The notes: generated by a model not told the origin, from the sequence alone. A stretch of 64,000 nucleotides of DNA from an uncultured Clostridia bacterium (GCA_947627135.1 CANQUV010000002.1:62001-126000); one strand, 5' to 3'. Positions 27,697 through 38,277 are shown, counted from the stretch's first letter. Made by a program: numbers and translations.

Positions 27697-28773
27697 TTAA
27701 AACATATAAGCAGCTACCGGCAACAGTATATGTCCCACTAAAGCTATTAACAAGACGGTATAAAACATTAAATTACCTAATTGACTTGCATAAGTATTAT
27801 CCTGATATTTTGTTCTTATTCTGTTTACATTTATAATGCTTATTGCGCCTGCCAATATTGTCATAATACCCAAAACATTTACATATTCGAGAAGACCCAG
27901 TTCAAGTGCGTCCGGAAGGAGGTTTGCTCCGACCATAATGTTTGATACAGCGCCGAACAATGCCGCCGGAATCATAGATAACGGATCAACCCTGTGCTTT
28001 GTATTGATAAACATTACAATAAGCACCCATAAAGATGTACCAAACAAAGCAATTATACATTTTGCGTATAAGCCTAAACCGTCACGATTAATTTCAACGG
28101 CTGTTACAACTTCTGAATAAAGAGCATTGTTTGGAATATCCGGATTACCATACTTTGAATTGTTTCTAATTGCATAAACTCCAGTTTCTGCTCTTAAAAG
28201 CTCATAACCGCTTATGCTTAAAGACGGATTTACTCCGCTGTCTTCTTTATCAGCTTCAAAGACAACCTTATCGGCAGTATATCCGCTTTGGAGATATATT
28301 CTTAATTGATGCGATTCAAGAGGAAATCTTTTTGTCCAGTAATTTTTTGAAACAGTAACAGTATATCTTACCTGTTGATAATTTTCTTCCCCTTCATGTT
28401 TATCAATAAGCATTGTTGTGCTTGTTATTTTTCCTTTATAGGGATGCACATTATGAGCCATGTCTAATTCTGCATCGCCGTGCCAATTAAACCATGCAAT
28501 CATAGTCATAGTAAAAGTTGAGCCTTTAATATCAAGAGAATCAAGATTCTCTACATAAGTACCTGCTTTTACAACAACTGCATTTTTTCCTATTCTTTCT
28601 ATATCTTTTTGTGTTTGTTCATCTGTGGTTAAGTTATCATGCCAGTATGTATCTTCTGATGTTTTATCCTGATACAGAGATAATGTACAAAAGGAGATGA
28701 AAACTACTCCAATAATAAAATAACTGATAAAAAGAAACACAAGTCTTTTTTTAGGAATATTAAATTTTTTCAT
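27697..28773 (-). CDS. Pentameric ligand-gated ion channel (Cys-loop superfamily)-like protein
   Basis: ECD patterns VKAGTYVENLDSLDIKGSTFTMTMIAWFNW and KRFPLESHQLRIYL (compare the prokaryotic/eukaryotic YPFDxQ segment), then four C-terminal TM helices with RVDPLSMIPAALFGAVSNIMVGANLLPDALELGLLEYVNVL resembling M2-M3. Confidence 0.62.
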   Translation of the reverse strand: MKKFNIPKKRLVFLFISYFIIGVVFISFCTLSLYQDKTSEDTYWHDNLTTDEQTQKDIERIGKNAVVVKAGTYVENLDSLDIKGSTFTMTMIAWFNWHGDAELDMAHNVHPYKGKITSTTMLIDKHEGEENYQQVRYTVTVSKNYWTKRFPLESHQLRIYLQSGYTADKVVFEADKEDSGVNPSLSISGYELLRAETGVYAIRNNSKYGNPDIPNNALYSEVVTAVEINRDGLGLYAKCIIALFGTSLWVLIVMFINTKHRVDPLSMIPAALFGAVSNIMVGANLLPDALELGLLEYVNVLGIMTILAGAISIINVNRIRTKYQDNTYASQLGNLMFYTVLLIALVGHILLPVAAYMF

Positions 28774-28794
28774 TTCCTGTCTAATCCTTTTTAA

Positions 28795-29493
28795 TTATTC
28801 TCCTTCTGAATTTTTTGTTCTGCCGGCAAGCAGCATATAAACAACTGCAGCTAAAACACCGCCAACCAACGGAGCAACAATAAATACCCAAACATTAGCT
28901 AAAGACTCGCCGCCTGCAAAAAGAGCTGGTCCGAATGAACGAGCAGGGTTTACTGATGTTCCTGTTAATCCGATACCAAGAATATGAACAAGAGTAAGAG
29001 TTAAACCTATAACTATACCTGCAACAGCACCGTTTTCAACTTTAGAAGTAACGCCTAAGATAGCGATTACAAAAACAAATGTAAGGATAACCTCAATTAT
29101 AATGGTAGCAACAATATTGCCTCCTGCAAGACCGTTTGAACCCAGTGCACCTGTTTGATCTTTAAGACCTGCAAGATTAAATATGCCCATTAAAACGCCG
29201 GCACCTGCAATTGCACCTAAAAACTGTGCAATAATATAGCAGATAAAATCTTTAACGTTCATTCTTCCGCTTACAAGCATACCGATTGAAACAGCCGGGT
29301 TAATATGACAGCCTGAAACATTACCGATTGAGTAAGCCATTGCTACAATTACAAGACCGAAAGCAAGAGCAGTTAAAATATAACCGCCTCCGTTTGCTGC
29401 ATCGCAGCCAACAGTCATTGCCGTTCCGCAGCCGAAAATTACAAGTACTGCTGTACCGATAAATTCAGCTAACATTTTTTTGATTGTGATCAT
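28795..29493 (-). CDS. Aquaporin / MIP family channel
   Basis: Two NPA motifs (GCHINPAVSIG, TSVNPARSFGPAL). Start at 29493 after GGAGGAATTTTAC. Confidence 0.92.
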   Translation of the reverse strand: MITIKKMLAEFIGTAVLVIFGCGTAMTVGCDAANGGGYILTALAFGLVIVAMAYSIGNVSGCHINPAVSIGMLVSGRMNVKDFICYIIAQFLGAIAGAGVLMGIFNLAGLKDQTGALGSNGLAGGNIVATIIIEVILTFVFVIAILGVTSKVENGAVAGIVIGLTLTLVHILGIGLTGTSVNPARSFGPALFAGGESLANVWVFIVAPLVGGVLAAVVYMLLAGRTKNSEGE

Positions 29494-29733
29494 GTAAAAT
29501 TCCTCCACCTCTAATTAAATATTTGTCAAAAGCATATAAAATAATTTATTCTGACAGGATAATTTTAGCAAATTTTTGAAATATTTTCAACATAAATCTA
29601 TCACATTTATTTTTTTCTGCAATTTTATACAATAATTTACTTTTTATTTGTATAAAAAAACAAAAGTCTTTTAAAAATAAATTTATTTTTTAATAAATAC
29701 TTAACATTTCAATTCTAACATATAGATAAAAAT

Positions 29734-30198
29734 TTATTTTTCCGCCATAATTTCTTCCATAAATTTTTCAACTGAATCCGCCGCAAATTTTACAAGTTCC
29801 GGACAGGGCCGTTTTTTATAATATTCCGATGTTCTTTTTTCCGGAACCGGCGTTATGCCGCCTTTTTCCGACAGTCCCAAAAGCTCTCTGCAAATTATTG
29901 AACCATTATCTTTTTTAAATTCTTCTGCAAGCTTTTGTATGTTCTTATAAAGTTCTTTTTTTGCTTCAAAATTCCTTGGATCATCATATCCGTATTTTAA
30001 TCCCAATACCATAAACATTCCGCTTACTGCTCCGCAAACTTCTCTCATTCTTCCCATTCCGCCGCCAAAACCGGAAGATATCATAACCGCCGTTTTTTTA
30101 TCTATTCCCAGATCCTCTGCAAATGCAAGCAAAACTGCCTGTGAACAGTTATATCCCTCTAAAAAATACCGTTTTGCTGTATCTCCCTTTTTACTCAT
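29734..30198 (-). CDS. C_GCAxxG_C_C family redox-active protein
   Basis: GYNCSQAVLLAFAED...SSGFGGGMGRMREVCGAVSGMFMVLG. Confidence 0.88.
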   Translation of the reverse strand: MSKKGDTAKRYFLEGYNCSQAVLLAFAEDLGIDKKTAVMISSGFGGGMGRMREVCGAVSGMFMVLGLKYGYDDPRNFEAKKELYKNIQKLAEEFKKDNGSIICRELLGLSEKGGITPVPEKRTSEYYKKRPCPELVKFAADSVEKFMEEIMAEK

Positions 30199-30286
30199 AA
30201 TAAGTCCTCCCTTTTTTATTAAATATTTATATAAATAAGTATAACATTGTATAAATTGTTTTCAAGATTTCTGCATAACATTTATA

Positions 30287-30316
30287 TTGCTTAAACTGTC
30301 ATTTTTATGTTATACT
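30287..30316 (+). promoter_or_regulatory. SigA-type promoter of lepA
   Basis: TTGCTT, 18-bp spacer, TATACT. Confidence 0.5.
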
Positions 30317-30367
30317 GTATGATAATAAAATAATATATTTTTAAATATAACATATAACAGGTAACAG

Positions 30368-32188
30368 GTGATAAAATTGTCTTTTGCACAGGATAAAATA
30401 AGAAACTTCAGTATTATTGCTCATATTGACCACGGTAAATCCACCTTGGCAGACAGAATTTTAGAACATACCCAATCTGTTTCAAGCAGAGATATGGAAG
30501 CTCAAATTCTCGACGATATGGAGCTTGAGCGAGAAAGAGGAATTACAATCAAAGCAAGAGCAGTTTCCGTTATATACAAAGCAGATAACGGAAACGACTA
30601 TCTATTTAATCTTATAGACACTCCCGGACATGTTGACTTTAACTACGAGGTATCCCGTTCACTTGCGGCCTGTGAGGGGGCAGTGCTTGTAGTTGACGCA
30701 TCACAGGGAATTGAAGCTCAAACCCTTGCAAACACCTACCTTGCCGTTGACAACGGACTGGAAATAGTTCCTGTTGTAAACAAGATAGACCTGCCAAGCG
30801 CTGACCCAGACAGAGTAATCAATGAAATAGAAGATGTTATAGGGATCCCGGCACAGGACGCACCGAAAATTTCAGCAAAGGCAGGAATTAACATACACGC
30901 AGTTTTGGAAAAGATAGTATCGGACATTCCTGCACCAAAAGGAGATATAAACGCACCCTTAAGGGCCTTGATTTTTGACAGCTATTACGACAGCTACAAA
31001 GGCGTAATAATATATGTAAGATTAAACGAGGGGCAAATACATCCCGGCGATGAATTCAAACTTATGTCAACGGGTTCGGTATTTAATGTAGTTGAATGCG
31101 GACTTATGCACGCAACCTCAATGGAATCCACCGGCGGATTGTATGCAGGCGAGGTTGGATATATAGCCGGCTCGATAAAATCCTTAAGCGACGCACAGGT
31201 AGGCGATACCGTAACTCTCACAAAAAATCCGGCAAAAGAGCCGTTGCCGGGATATCGTGCGGCACAATCAATGGTATTCTGCGGAATTTATCCTGTTGAC
31301 GGTGCAAAATACGGAGATTTAAAGGACGCTCTTGAAAAGCTTCAGCTAAACGACGCCGCATTAAGCTTTGAGCCTGAAACATCGGTCGCTTTAGGCTTTG
31401 GTTTCAGATGCGGATTTTTAGGTCTTTTGCACATGGAAATAATTCAGGAAAGACTGGAGAGAGAGTATGCGCTTGACCTTATAACAACTGCACCCAGCGT
31501 AATTTACAGAATTACGATGACAGACGGAGAAGTTCAGATGATAGATAATCCTACAAATTACCCCGACCCATCCCTTATAGCAAAGGCGGAAGAACCTATG
31601 ACAGACGCTCATATTTACGCACCGTCGGAATATGTAGGGAACATAATGGAGCTATGTCAGGACAGAAGAGGAAACTTTGTAGGGATGACATATATAGACT
31701 CAGACCGTGTGGATATTCACTATGAACTGCCCCTTGCAGAAATCATATACGATTTCTTTGACACCTTAAAATCACGAACAAGGGGATATGCCTCCTTTGA
31801 CTATGAACTTAAAGAATATAAAGAAAGCAAACTTGTAAAGCTTGATATTATGTTAAACGGTGAAGTTGTAGACGCTTTATCGTTTATAATTCACGCAGAT
31901 AAAGCCTACGGCAGAGCAAGAAAAATGGCAGAAAAGCTAAAGGAGAAAATTCCAAGACAGCTTTTTGAAGTTCCCATTCAAGCCTGCATAGGCGGAAAAA
32001 TTATTGCAAGAGAAACAGTTAAGGCTATGCGAAAGGATGTACTTGCAAAATGCTACGGCGGAGATATCTCCCGTAAGAAAAAACTTCTTGAAAAGCAAAA
32101 GGAAGGCAAAAAACGTATGCGTCAGTTAGGAACCGTTGAAGTTCCGCAGGAAGCATTTATGGCTGTTTTGAAATTAGATACAGACTAA
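30368..32188 (+). CDS. lepA: Elongation factor 4 (LepA)
   Basis: [66 protein letters not shown] start. Confidence 0.97.
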   Translation: MIKLSFAQDKIRNFSIIAHIDHGKSTLADRILEHTQSVSSRDMEAQILDDMELERERGITIKARAVSVIYKADNGNDYLFNLIDTPGHVDFNYEVSRSLAACEGAVLVVDASQGIEAQTLANTYLAVDNGLEIVPVVNKIDLPSADPDRVINEIEDVIGIPAQDAPKISAKAGINIHAVLEKIVSDIPAPKGDINAPLRALIFDSYYDSYKGVIIYVRLNEGQIHPGDEFKLMSTGSVFNVVECGLMHATSMESTGGLYAGEVGYIAGSIKSLSDAQVGDTVTLTKNPAKEPLPGYRAAQSMVFCGIYPVDGAKYGDLKDALEKLQLNDAALSFEPETSVALGFGFRCGFLGLLHMEIIQERLEREYALDLITTAPSVIYRITMTDGEVQMIDNPTNYPDPSLIAKAEEPMTDAHIYAPSEYVGNIMELCQDRRGNFVGMTYIDSDRVDIHYELPLAEIIYDFFDTLKSRTRGYASFDYELKEYKESKLVKLDIMLNGEVVDALSFIIHADKAYGRARKMAEKLKEKIPRQLFEVPIQACIGGKIIARETVKAMRKDVLAKCYGGDISRKKKLLEKQKEGKKRMRQLGTVEVPQEAFMAVLKLDTD

Positions 32189-32233
32189 AGCGCTTTGAAT
32201 ATTTTTAAGATATGCCAGAAAGGCAGATGACTT

Positions 32234-32620
32234 ATGCAGATTTTAAAGGATTGTTTATTTGTTGGTATAGGTGGTTTTACGGGTGCAATATTAAGATACT
32301 TAATAACCTTGATCCCATTAAAAACCCAATTCCCTTTATCTACTTTTTTTGTAAATATAACAGGAGCATTAATAATAGGCTTTGTAGTTGGTGCAACAGA
32401 AACTTTGCCCAATATGAATCCACATATTATTCTGTTTCTCAAAACGGGTTTATGCGGAGGTTATACTACATTGTCTGCTATGTCGCTTGAAGCTGTAAAT
32501 CTTTTTAAAAGCAACAATAGTCTGATGTCTGTTGTATATATTATCACAACTGTTGTTTTCTGTATTTTTGGCGTTCTTTTGGGAGAATTTATTGCCTCTT
32601 TGGTTTTTAAAAATACATAA
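32234..32620 (+). CDS. crcB: CrcB / Fluc fluoride ion channel
   Basis: 128 aa, VGIGGFTGAILRYL, GTFFVN-like LSTFFVNITGALIIG, GLCGGYTTLSAMSLE. Confidence 0.93.
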   Translation: MQILKDCLFVGIGGFTGAILRYLITLIPLKTQFPLSTFFVNITGALIIGFVVGATETLPNMNPHIILFLKTGLCGGYTTLSAMSLEAVNLFKSNNSLMSVVYIITTVVFCIFGVLLGEFIASLVFKNT

Positions 32621-32625
32621 TGAAG

Positions 32626-32657
32626 AAACTGCCTTACTTTTTTGTAAGGCAGTTTTT
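32626..32657. terminator. Intrinsic terminator between convergent genes
   Basis: aaactgccttacttttttgtaaggcagttttt. Confidence 0.8.
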
Positions 32658-32673
32658 GCTTTTATAAAAATAT

Positions 32674-33027
32674 TTACTTACTCTTGGGTTTTGACACGAG
32701 AGCCGCTATCAATGAAAATACGATTGCCGCCGAAATACCTGCAGCAGCGGCGGTAAGCCCGCCTGTTAAAATTCCCAATGCTCCGTCTTTTACTATTGCC
32801 TCCTGAACACCCTTTACCATTAAAAAACCAAATCCTGAAAGAGGAACACTTGCACCTGCTCCGGCAAATTCAACGAGAGGTTCATAAAGACCTATTGCAC
32901 CTAATATTACGCCTGCAACCACATAACCTGTTAAAATTCTTGCAGGGGTAAGCTTGGTTTTATCAATTAAAATCTGTCCTACTACACAAATCAGACCGCC
33001 TACTACAAAAGCGTTTAAAAATTCCAT
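32674..33027 (-). CDS. spoVAE: Stage V sporulation protein AE (SpoVAEb-like)
   Basis: 117 aa, FVVGGLICVVGQILIDKTKLTPARILTGYVVAGVILGAIGLYEPLVEFAGAGASVPLSGFG. Confidence 0.9.
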   Translation of the reverse strand: MEFLNAFVVGGLICVVGQILIDKTKLTPARILTGYVVAGVILGAIGLYEPLVEFAGAGASVPLSGFGFLMVKGVQEAIVKDGALGILTGGLTAAAAGISAAIVFSLIAALVSKPKSK

Positions 33028-33263
33028 AATATCAACCTCTTTAATTTTTAATTATTATTAGATTTTTTTGGATTATTATGCAAAAAAGCCCTTGGTTTTG
33101 TGATGAAATTATGAAAATTTGTGTATTTATTTTGATTTTTTAAAAATAATGTTTCCTCTTTGCTTAATTTTATAGTATAATAAACCTGTTACTTTGTTGA
33201 TAAATATCATGAATTTCAACTAAAAAGAAACGTATTTACTTATTTAGAAGGAGTGAAAACTCA

Positions 33264-34226
33264 ATGGTTGAGGTTAAAAACCTTACTAAACGCTACGGAG
33301 GAATTAAAGCGGTAAACGATATATCCTTCACGGTAGAAACAGGAGAGATTCTGGGTTTTCTCGGACCTAACGGTGCAGGAAAATCTACTACTATGAATAT
33401 GATCACCGGCTACATATCTTCTACAAGCGGAACTGTTAATATTGACGGATGTGATATTTTGGAAAATCCAAAGGAAGCAAAGTCAAAAATCGGATATCTT
33501 CCTGAAATTCCGCCATTATACCTTGATATGACTGTAAGAAAATATCTTGAATTTATGTTTGATTTAAAAAGGGTATCCTTACCTAAAAGAGAGCATATTT
33601 CAGAGATTATGAAGCTCATTAAAATTACAGATGTACAAGATCGTATAATAAAAAATCTTTCAAAAGGTTATAAACAGCGAGTTGGTTTTGCGCAGGCATT
33701 ACTCGGCAATCCGCCTGTTTTAATTCTGGACGAGCCCACCGTTGGTCTTGACCCCAAACAGATAATTGAAATAAGAACTTTAATCAAAAGTTTAGGCAAA
33801 AAACATACCGTTATTTTTTCATCTCATGTGTTATCGGAAATTTCCGCAACCTGTGACAGAATCATTGTTATTTCAAACGGAGTCATTGTTGCAGACGCAA
33901 AAACATCCGAACTTTCATCGTCAATTTCAGGCGAACAAAAGCTTGCGCTTGAAATCGAGGGAAGCCAAAGCACAATTCTTAACAGTCTTAAAAATATTTC
34001 GGGCGTAATAAGGGTTAAAAAGATGAGAGATACAAGCGAATTGTCAAGTAAGTATGTTGTTGAATATCAAAAAAATTACGACATAAGACGAGAGGTATTC
34101 AATGCTATGTCAAGAAACAACTGTCCGATACTTAATATGCAAAACGGAAACGAAACTCTTGAAGAGTCATTCTTAAAGCTTGTTTCTCAAGACCAAAATC
34201 AAAAAGAAAAGGGAGGAAAAATTTGA
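33264..34226 (+). CDS. ABC transporter ATP-binding protein (GldA-like)
   Basis: GFLGPNGAGKSTTMNMITGY, NLSKGYKQRVGFAQALLGNPPVLILDEPTVGLDP. Confidence 0.93.
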   Translation: MVEVKNLTKRYGGIKAVNDISFTVETGEILGFLGPNGAGKSTTMNMITGYISSTSGTVNIDGCDILENPKEAKSKIGYLPEIPPLYLDMTVRKYLEFMFDLKRVSLPKREHISEIMKLIKITDVQDRIIKNLSKGYKQRVGFAQALLGNPPVLILDEPTVGLDPKQIIEIRTLIKSLGKKHTVIFSSHVLSEISATCDRIIVISNGVIVADAKTSELSSSISGEQKLALEIEGSQSTILNSLKNISGVIRVKKMRDTSELSSKYVVEYQKNYDIRREVFNAMSRNNCPILNMQNGNETLEESFLKLVSQDQNQKEKGGKI

Positions 34227-34930
34227 TGAGTGCAATATTAAAGCGTGAGCTTGGGTCATTTTTTAATTCAGCAACAGCTTATGTTGTAATGGCAGTATTT
34301 TTCTTTTTCTCCGGCTTTTTCTTTTATGCCTCCTGCCTTGCGAGTGATTCGGCAAATTTATCTTATGTTTACAGCAATATGTTCTTTATTATTTTGTTTA
34401 TAGTTCCTATTATTACAATGAAAAGCTTCAGTGAAGAAAAGCGTCAGAAAACAGACCAGGCTCTTTTAACTTCTCCTGCAAGTCTTTTTCAGATAGTAAT
34501 AGGCAAATTTTTAGGTGCGTTTGTTCTTTATGCGATCTGCTGTGTAATTTTTATTGTGTATGCTGTTGTAATTGCTTTCTTTGTCTCTCCTGACTGGTCG
34601 GTAATTTTATGCACAACCATCGGCATTCTGCTTTTAGGCGGAGCTTTGATTGCTATTGATATTTTCATTTCTTCACTTACTGAAAGTCAGGTGATCTCCG
34701 CTGTTGCAGGCTTTGCGATCGGAATTGTTATTTATCTTATGAGCACACTTATTTCTGCAATTCCCTTTGATTGGATCTCTTCAATTCTTGAAACTGTAAA
34801 CTTTGTAAACTATTACACCAACTTTACTTACGGTGTTTTAAGATTATCAGATGTTGTATTTTTCTTAAGCATTATTGGATTGTTTTTATTCTTTACCATC
34901 CGTGTTTTTGAAAAGAAACGCTGGAGCTAA
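34223..34930 (+). CDS. ABC transporter permease (GldF-like)
   Basis: 6 TM, MMSAILKRELGSFFNSATAYVVMAVFFFFSGFFFY; overlaps the ATPase stop. Confidence 0.85.
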   Translation: MMSAILKRELGSFFNSATAYVVMAVFFFFSGFFFYASCLASDSANLSYVYSNMFFIILFIVPIITMKSFSEEKRQKTDQALLTSPASLFQIVIGKFLGAFVLYAICCVIFIVYAVVIAFFVSPDWSVILCTTIGILLLGGALIAIDIFISSLTESQVISAVAGFAIGIVIYLMSTLISAIPFDWISSILETVNFVNYYTNFTYGVLRLSDVVFFLSIIGLFLFFTIRVFEKKRWS

Positions 34931-34945
34931 AGGAGGTAAAACAAA

Positions 34946-36649
34946 ATGAGTATTGATAACAAAAATAAAGAAATAAATGAAAATGTTCAAACTTCCGCTG
35001 AAACATCGGCTGAAGAAGTAAATGCCGTAACAGAAGCTGAACAAACTTCTGAAGAAACAAAGACTGAAACAGAAGATAAACAAACTTCTGAAGAAACAAA
35101 GACTGAAACAGAAGACAAACAAACTTCTGAAGAAGCAAAACCTGATACAAAAACCGTCAAAAAGAAAAAAGCACAAAAGAAAAAAGGCGGTTTAAAAAAG
35201 TTTTTTAAATCAAGGAAAGCTAAACACGGTACAATTGCGGTTGCAATAGTTGCTGTTGTAATTGCACTTACTATACTTTTAAATGTGATATGCAATCTGC
35301 TTGTTGAGCGTTTTCCTGCCCTTTCCTTTGATTTAACATCTAACCAGGTTTTTGCCCTTCAAGACGACACATCGGACTATGTATCCCACCTTGATAAGGA
35401 TGTTACAATTTATGTCCTTGCAGACGAAGACAGCTTTGTTGCAAACGGAAAATACTTTGTTCAGGCAGAAAAATTCCTTAACTCTATGGAAGATCTTTCA
35501 GAGCATATAAAGATTAAATATGTTGATGTATCAAAAAATCCAACATTCACAAGTAATTACAATAATATTGACTGGTCAATATCAACTCATGTATTTCTTG
35601 TTGAATGCGGTGAAGAATACAGGGTACTTGATATAAAAGACTGTTTTGAATACGATGAAGAATCTTACTACTATTACGGTACAATGGATATCACCTCATC
35701 AACTGTTGAGCAGGCTATTGTTACAGCTATGCTTAATGTAACAACAGATAACAAAATAGTTGTTGATATAATTTCAGGCAATTCAGAACAAGACAGCACT
35801 TCAATAAAGGAGTTGCTTGAAAACAATGCATATCAAACAAATGAAGTAAATCTTACAACTTCCGACCTTGATGAAGACGCAAAAGTTGCTTTCTTATTTG
35901 CCCCTTCAGTTGACCTTGACGCTCCGGCCATAGAAAAACTTGAAAAGTGGCTTAATAACAGCGGAGATTACGGAAAATCCTTAATTTACGTTGCAAATTA
36001 TGATGTTGAAAGTACTCCGAACCTCGATATTTTCCTTGAAAAATGGGGAATAAAAATGAGCGACGGAATAATTTTTGAAACAGACCCCAACTATCTTGTA
36101 TCAAACACATATTTAGTATCATTAACAAATTATAACGAAATATTTACAGAGGACCTTAAAAACAATTCAATTCCAGTAATATCATCTTATGCAAGAGGCG
36201 TTGAAGTTACAGACACAGAACTTGCGACCCCCGTTTTAACGACCTCTAATTCTGCGGGTATTTTACCTTATTCGGAAAAATCAAATACCGAATGGGATTA
36301 TAGAAGTGCTATTACAGGAGATCCTTTAAATGTTGCGGCTATGGGCACGCAGGCAAATACAGACAGCGTAGAATCAAATGTTGTAGTATTCGGTTCCTTT
36401 GAAATGTTCTCAAACTCTATTATGTCATATAACAGTTATAACAACTCGGCATTCCTTGTAAATGCCGTAAATACGCTTGCTGACCGTGACAATATAGGTA
36501 TTACAATAGAAAGCAAATCTATGGACACAGCTAATTTAGGTATTGACCTTGCCGGTCAGAACGCATTAATGATCCTGTTTGTAATCATTGTTCCTATTGC
36601 CGTTCTTGTTGCAGGTCTGGTAATATGGATTCGCAGGAGGAATAAATAA
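34946..36649 (+). CDS. GldG-like ABC-associated protein with repetitive N-terminus
   Basis: Acidic/Thr repeats, TM, Gld/uncharacterised ABC domain (DLTSNQVFALQDDT...), C-terminal TM IVPIAVLVAGLVIWIRRRNK. Confidence 0.8.
   Translation: MSIDNKNKEINENVQTSAETSAEEVNAVTEAEQTSEETKTETEDKQTSEETKTETEDKQTSEEAKPDTKTVKKKKAQKKKGGLKKFFKSRKAKHGTIAVAIVAVVIALTILLNVICNLLVERFPALSFDLTSNQVFALQDDTSDYVSHLDKDVTIYVLADEDSFVANGKYFVQAEKFLNSMEDLSEHIKIKYVDVSKNPTFTSNYNNIDWSISTHVFLVECGEEYRVLDIKDCFEYDEESYYYYGTMDITSSTVEQAIVTAMLNVTTDNKIVVDIISGNSEQDSTSIKELLENNAYQTNEVNLTTSDLDEDAKVAFLFAPSVDLDAPAIEKLEKWLNNSGDYGKSLIYVANYDVESTPNLDIFLEKWGIKMSDGIIFETDPNYLVSNTYLVSLTNYNEIFTEDLKNNSIPVISSYARGVEVTDTELATPVLTTSNSAGILPYSEKSNTEWDYRSAITGDPLNVAAMGTQANTDSVESNVVVFGSFEMFSNSIMSYNSYNNSAFLVNAVNTLADRDNIGITIESKSMDTANLGIDLAGQNALMILFVIIVPIAVLVAGLVIWIRRRNK
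35040..35155 (+). repeat. 39-bp coding tandem repeat (13-aa unit QTSEETKTETEDK, ~2.5 copies)
   Basis: Direct repeat of caaacttctgaagaaacaaagactgaaacagaagayaaa. Confidence 0.85.
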
Positions 36650-38205
36650 TGAAGAAAAATAAAAAGCTCCTTATTATTGTTATTGCTTGTGCCGTAGTAC
36701 TTGTAGGCGTTTTGCTTGCACTATTGTTCTGGCCTAAAGGAACCGGTAATTTAAGCGATTCCCTTGATGACGGTACTCCTATTTCAACATCTGTTGATGA
36801 TAAGGGAGTTCATCAGGCACAGCTTAAATTAAACGAAAAAGGCGAGCTTGATAACAACAGTTACGGAACTTTGATTGATTATGTTCCGGCGCAGATATCA
36901 ACAATTAAGGTTGAAAATACATCCGGAAGCTATGAAATAAAATCAACTACGCCCACAACAACCGATGAAAAAGGCAATACTATAAGCGATACTACCGTTT
37001 ATACACTTGTAGGCTTTGAAGATTTTGATCTTCAGTCCGGTCAGGCAGATAGTATTGCAAATAATGTTGCGGCTCTTGATTTTACAAGCGTTGCAAGTAT
37101 TGACGGTGCAAACGAAAAGGACTTCGGTTTTGAAAACCCCAGAGCCACAGCTACCGTAACTTATACAGATGATACAAGTGCTGTCATAATTGTAGGCAAT
37201 CAGGCACCTATGGAAGCCGGTTCATATATAAAATTCGGCTCGGGTTCTACAATTTATCTTGTAGCAGACGATTCAATTTCGGCCTTGCTTTACAGTGTAA
37301 ACGATTTAATTTCATTAACAATTAACAATTCGGCAGAATCCAATGATGACGCAACTCCTACAAAGGTTACATTAAGCGGAACAAATTACCCGAAAGAAGT
37401 AGAATTTGTACAGAATACAGATAAATCAAATTCCGCACAATATGTAATTCAGAAACCGGAAACTCTTTTTGCCGACGATAACAAAACCAGTTTGGTTACA
37501 GGTGCGATCAGAGGTCTTTATGCAGACAGCGTTGCCTATGCAAACCCGTCAGATAAACAAATCAGCGACTGCGGCCTTAATGATCCCTATGCACATGTAG
37601 TTGGCGAATATCCGGATGAAACCTTTGATTTAATTGCTTCAAAACCGGATTCCGAAGGTAATGTTTTCATAATGAAAAACGGAGGAAATGTAGTTTATAA
37701 AATGGCAAGTGCAAATCTTCCATGGACTACATTAAAATATGAGGATTTAATTTCAACTTATGTTTTAAATCCGAGTTTTACCGCACTTACTTCCATGACT
37801 GTAAACGACGGCAGTACGGATTATAAGTTTGACCTTTCAACAGAAACTTCTACTTCAACAGATAACGAAGGTTCAGAAACAACGACCCAGACTACTACGG
37901 TTAAGTACGGAGCGCTTTTAATTACCCTTGAAAACTTTAATATTTTCTTCCAAAATGTTGCATACACAGAAAGAATAGATAAAACAGCATCCAACCCATC
38001 GGGTTCACCTGTTTTAACTGTCAAATATACTTACTCCACAAAGGACGATACCGATACAATAAGTTTTTATAAGTATGATTCAGGAAAATATATTGCAACA
38101 TTAAACGGCAGAACTGTCGGAACTGTATATGAAAACAGAATTAAAAATATAATTGAACAGGTTTCAAAAGTTGCAAAGGATGAAACAGTAGATACTTTAA
38201 GCTAA
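36649..38205 (+). CDS. DUF4340 domain-containing protein
   Basis: N-terminal TM plus repeating beta-rich DUF4340-like region; directly follows the GldG-like gene (start overlaps its stop). Confidence 0.75.
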   Translation: MKKNKKLLIIVIACAVVLVGVLLALLFWPKGTGNLSDSLDDGTPISTSVDDKGVHQAQLKLNEKGELDNNSYGTLIDYVPAQISTIKVENTSGSYEIKSTTPTTTDEKGNTISDTTVYTLVGFEDFDLQSGQADSIANNVAALDFTSVASIDGANEKDFGFENPRATATVTYTDDTSAVIIVGNQAPMEAGSYIKFGSGSTIYLVADDSISALLYSVNDLISLTINNSAESNDDATPTKVTLSGTNYPKEVEFVQNTDKSNSAQYVIQKPETLFADDNKTSLVTGAIRGLYADSVAYANPSDKQISDCGLNDPYAHVVGEYPDETFDLIASKPDSEGNVFIMKNGGNVVYKMASANLPWTTLKYEDLISTYVLNPSFTALTSMTVNDGSTDYKFDLSTETSTSTDNEGSETTTQTTTVKYGALLITLENFNIFFQNVAYTERIDKTASNPSGSPVLTVKYTYSTKDDTDTISFYKYDSGKYIATLNGRTVGTVYENRIKNIIEQVSKVAKDETVDTLS

Positions 38206-38225
38206 ATTTGTTAAAATTAATAAAG

Positions 38226-38277
38226 CAGCACCTGCCGAAGAGTTTATCTTCTTTAGGCAGGTGCTGTTGTTTTTTTA
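38226..38277 (+). terminator. Intrinsic terminator of the Gld-like operon
   Basis: cagcacctgccgaaga...ggcaggtgctgttgttttttt. Confidence 0.8.

Noticed and set aside
34886-35295. Overlapping antisense ORFs rich in Cys/Phe/Leu repeats (e.g. CFFRSLFVFCFSLCFFRSLF)
   Set aside because: They are the reverse-strand readings of the 39-bp repeat in the GldG-like gene; no RBS and low-complexity composition.
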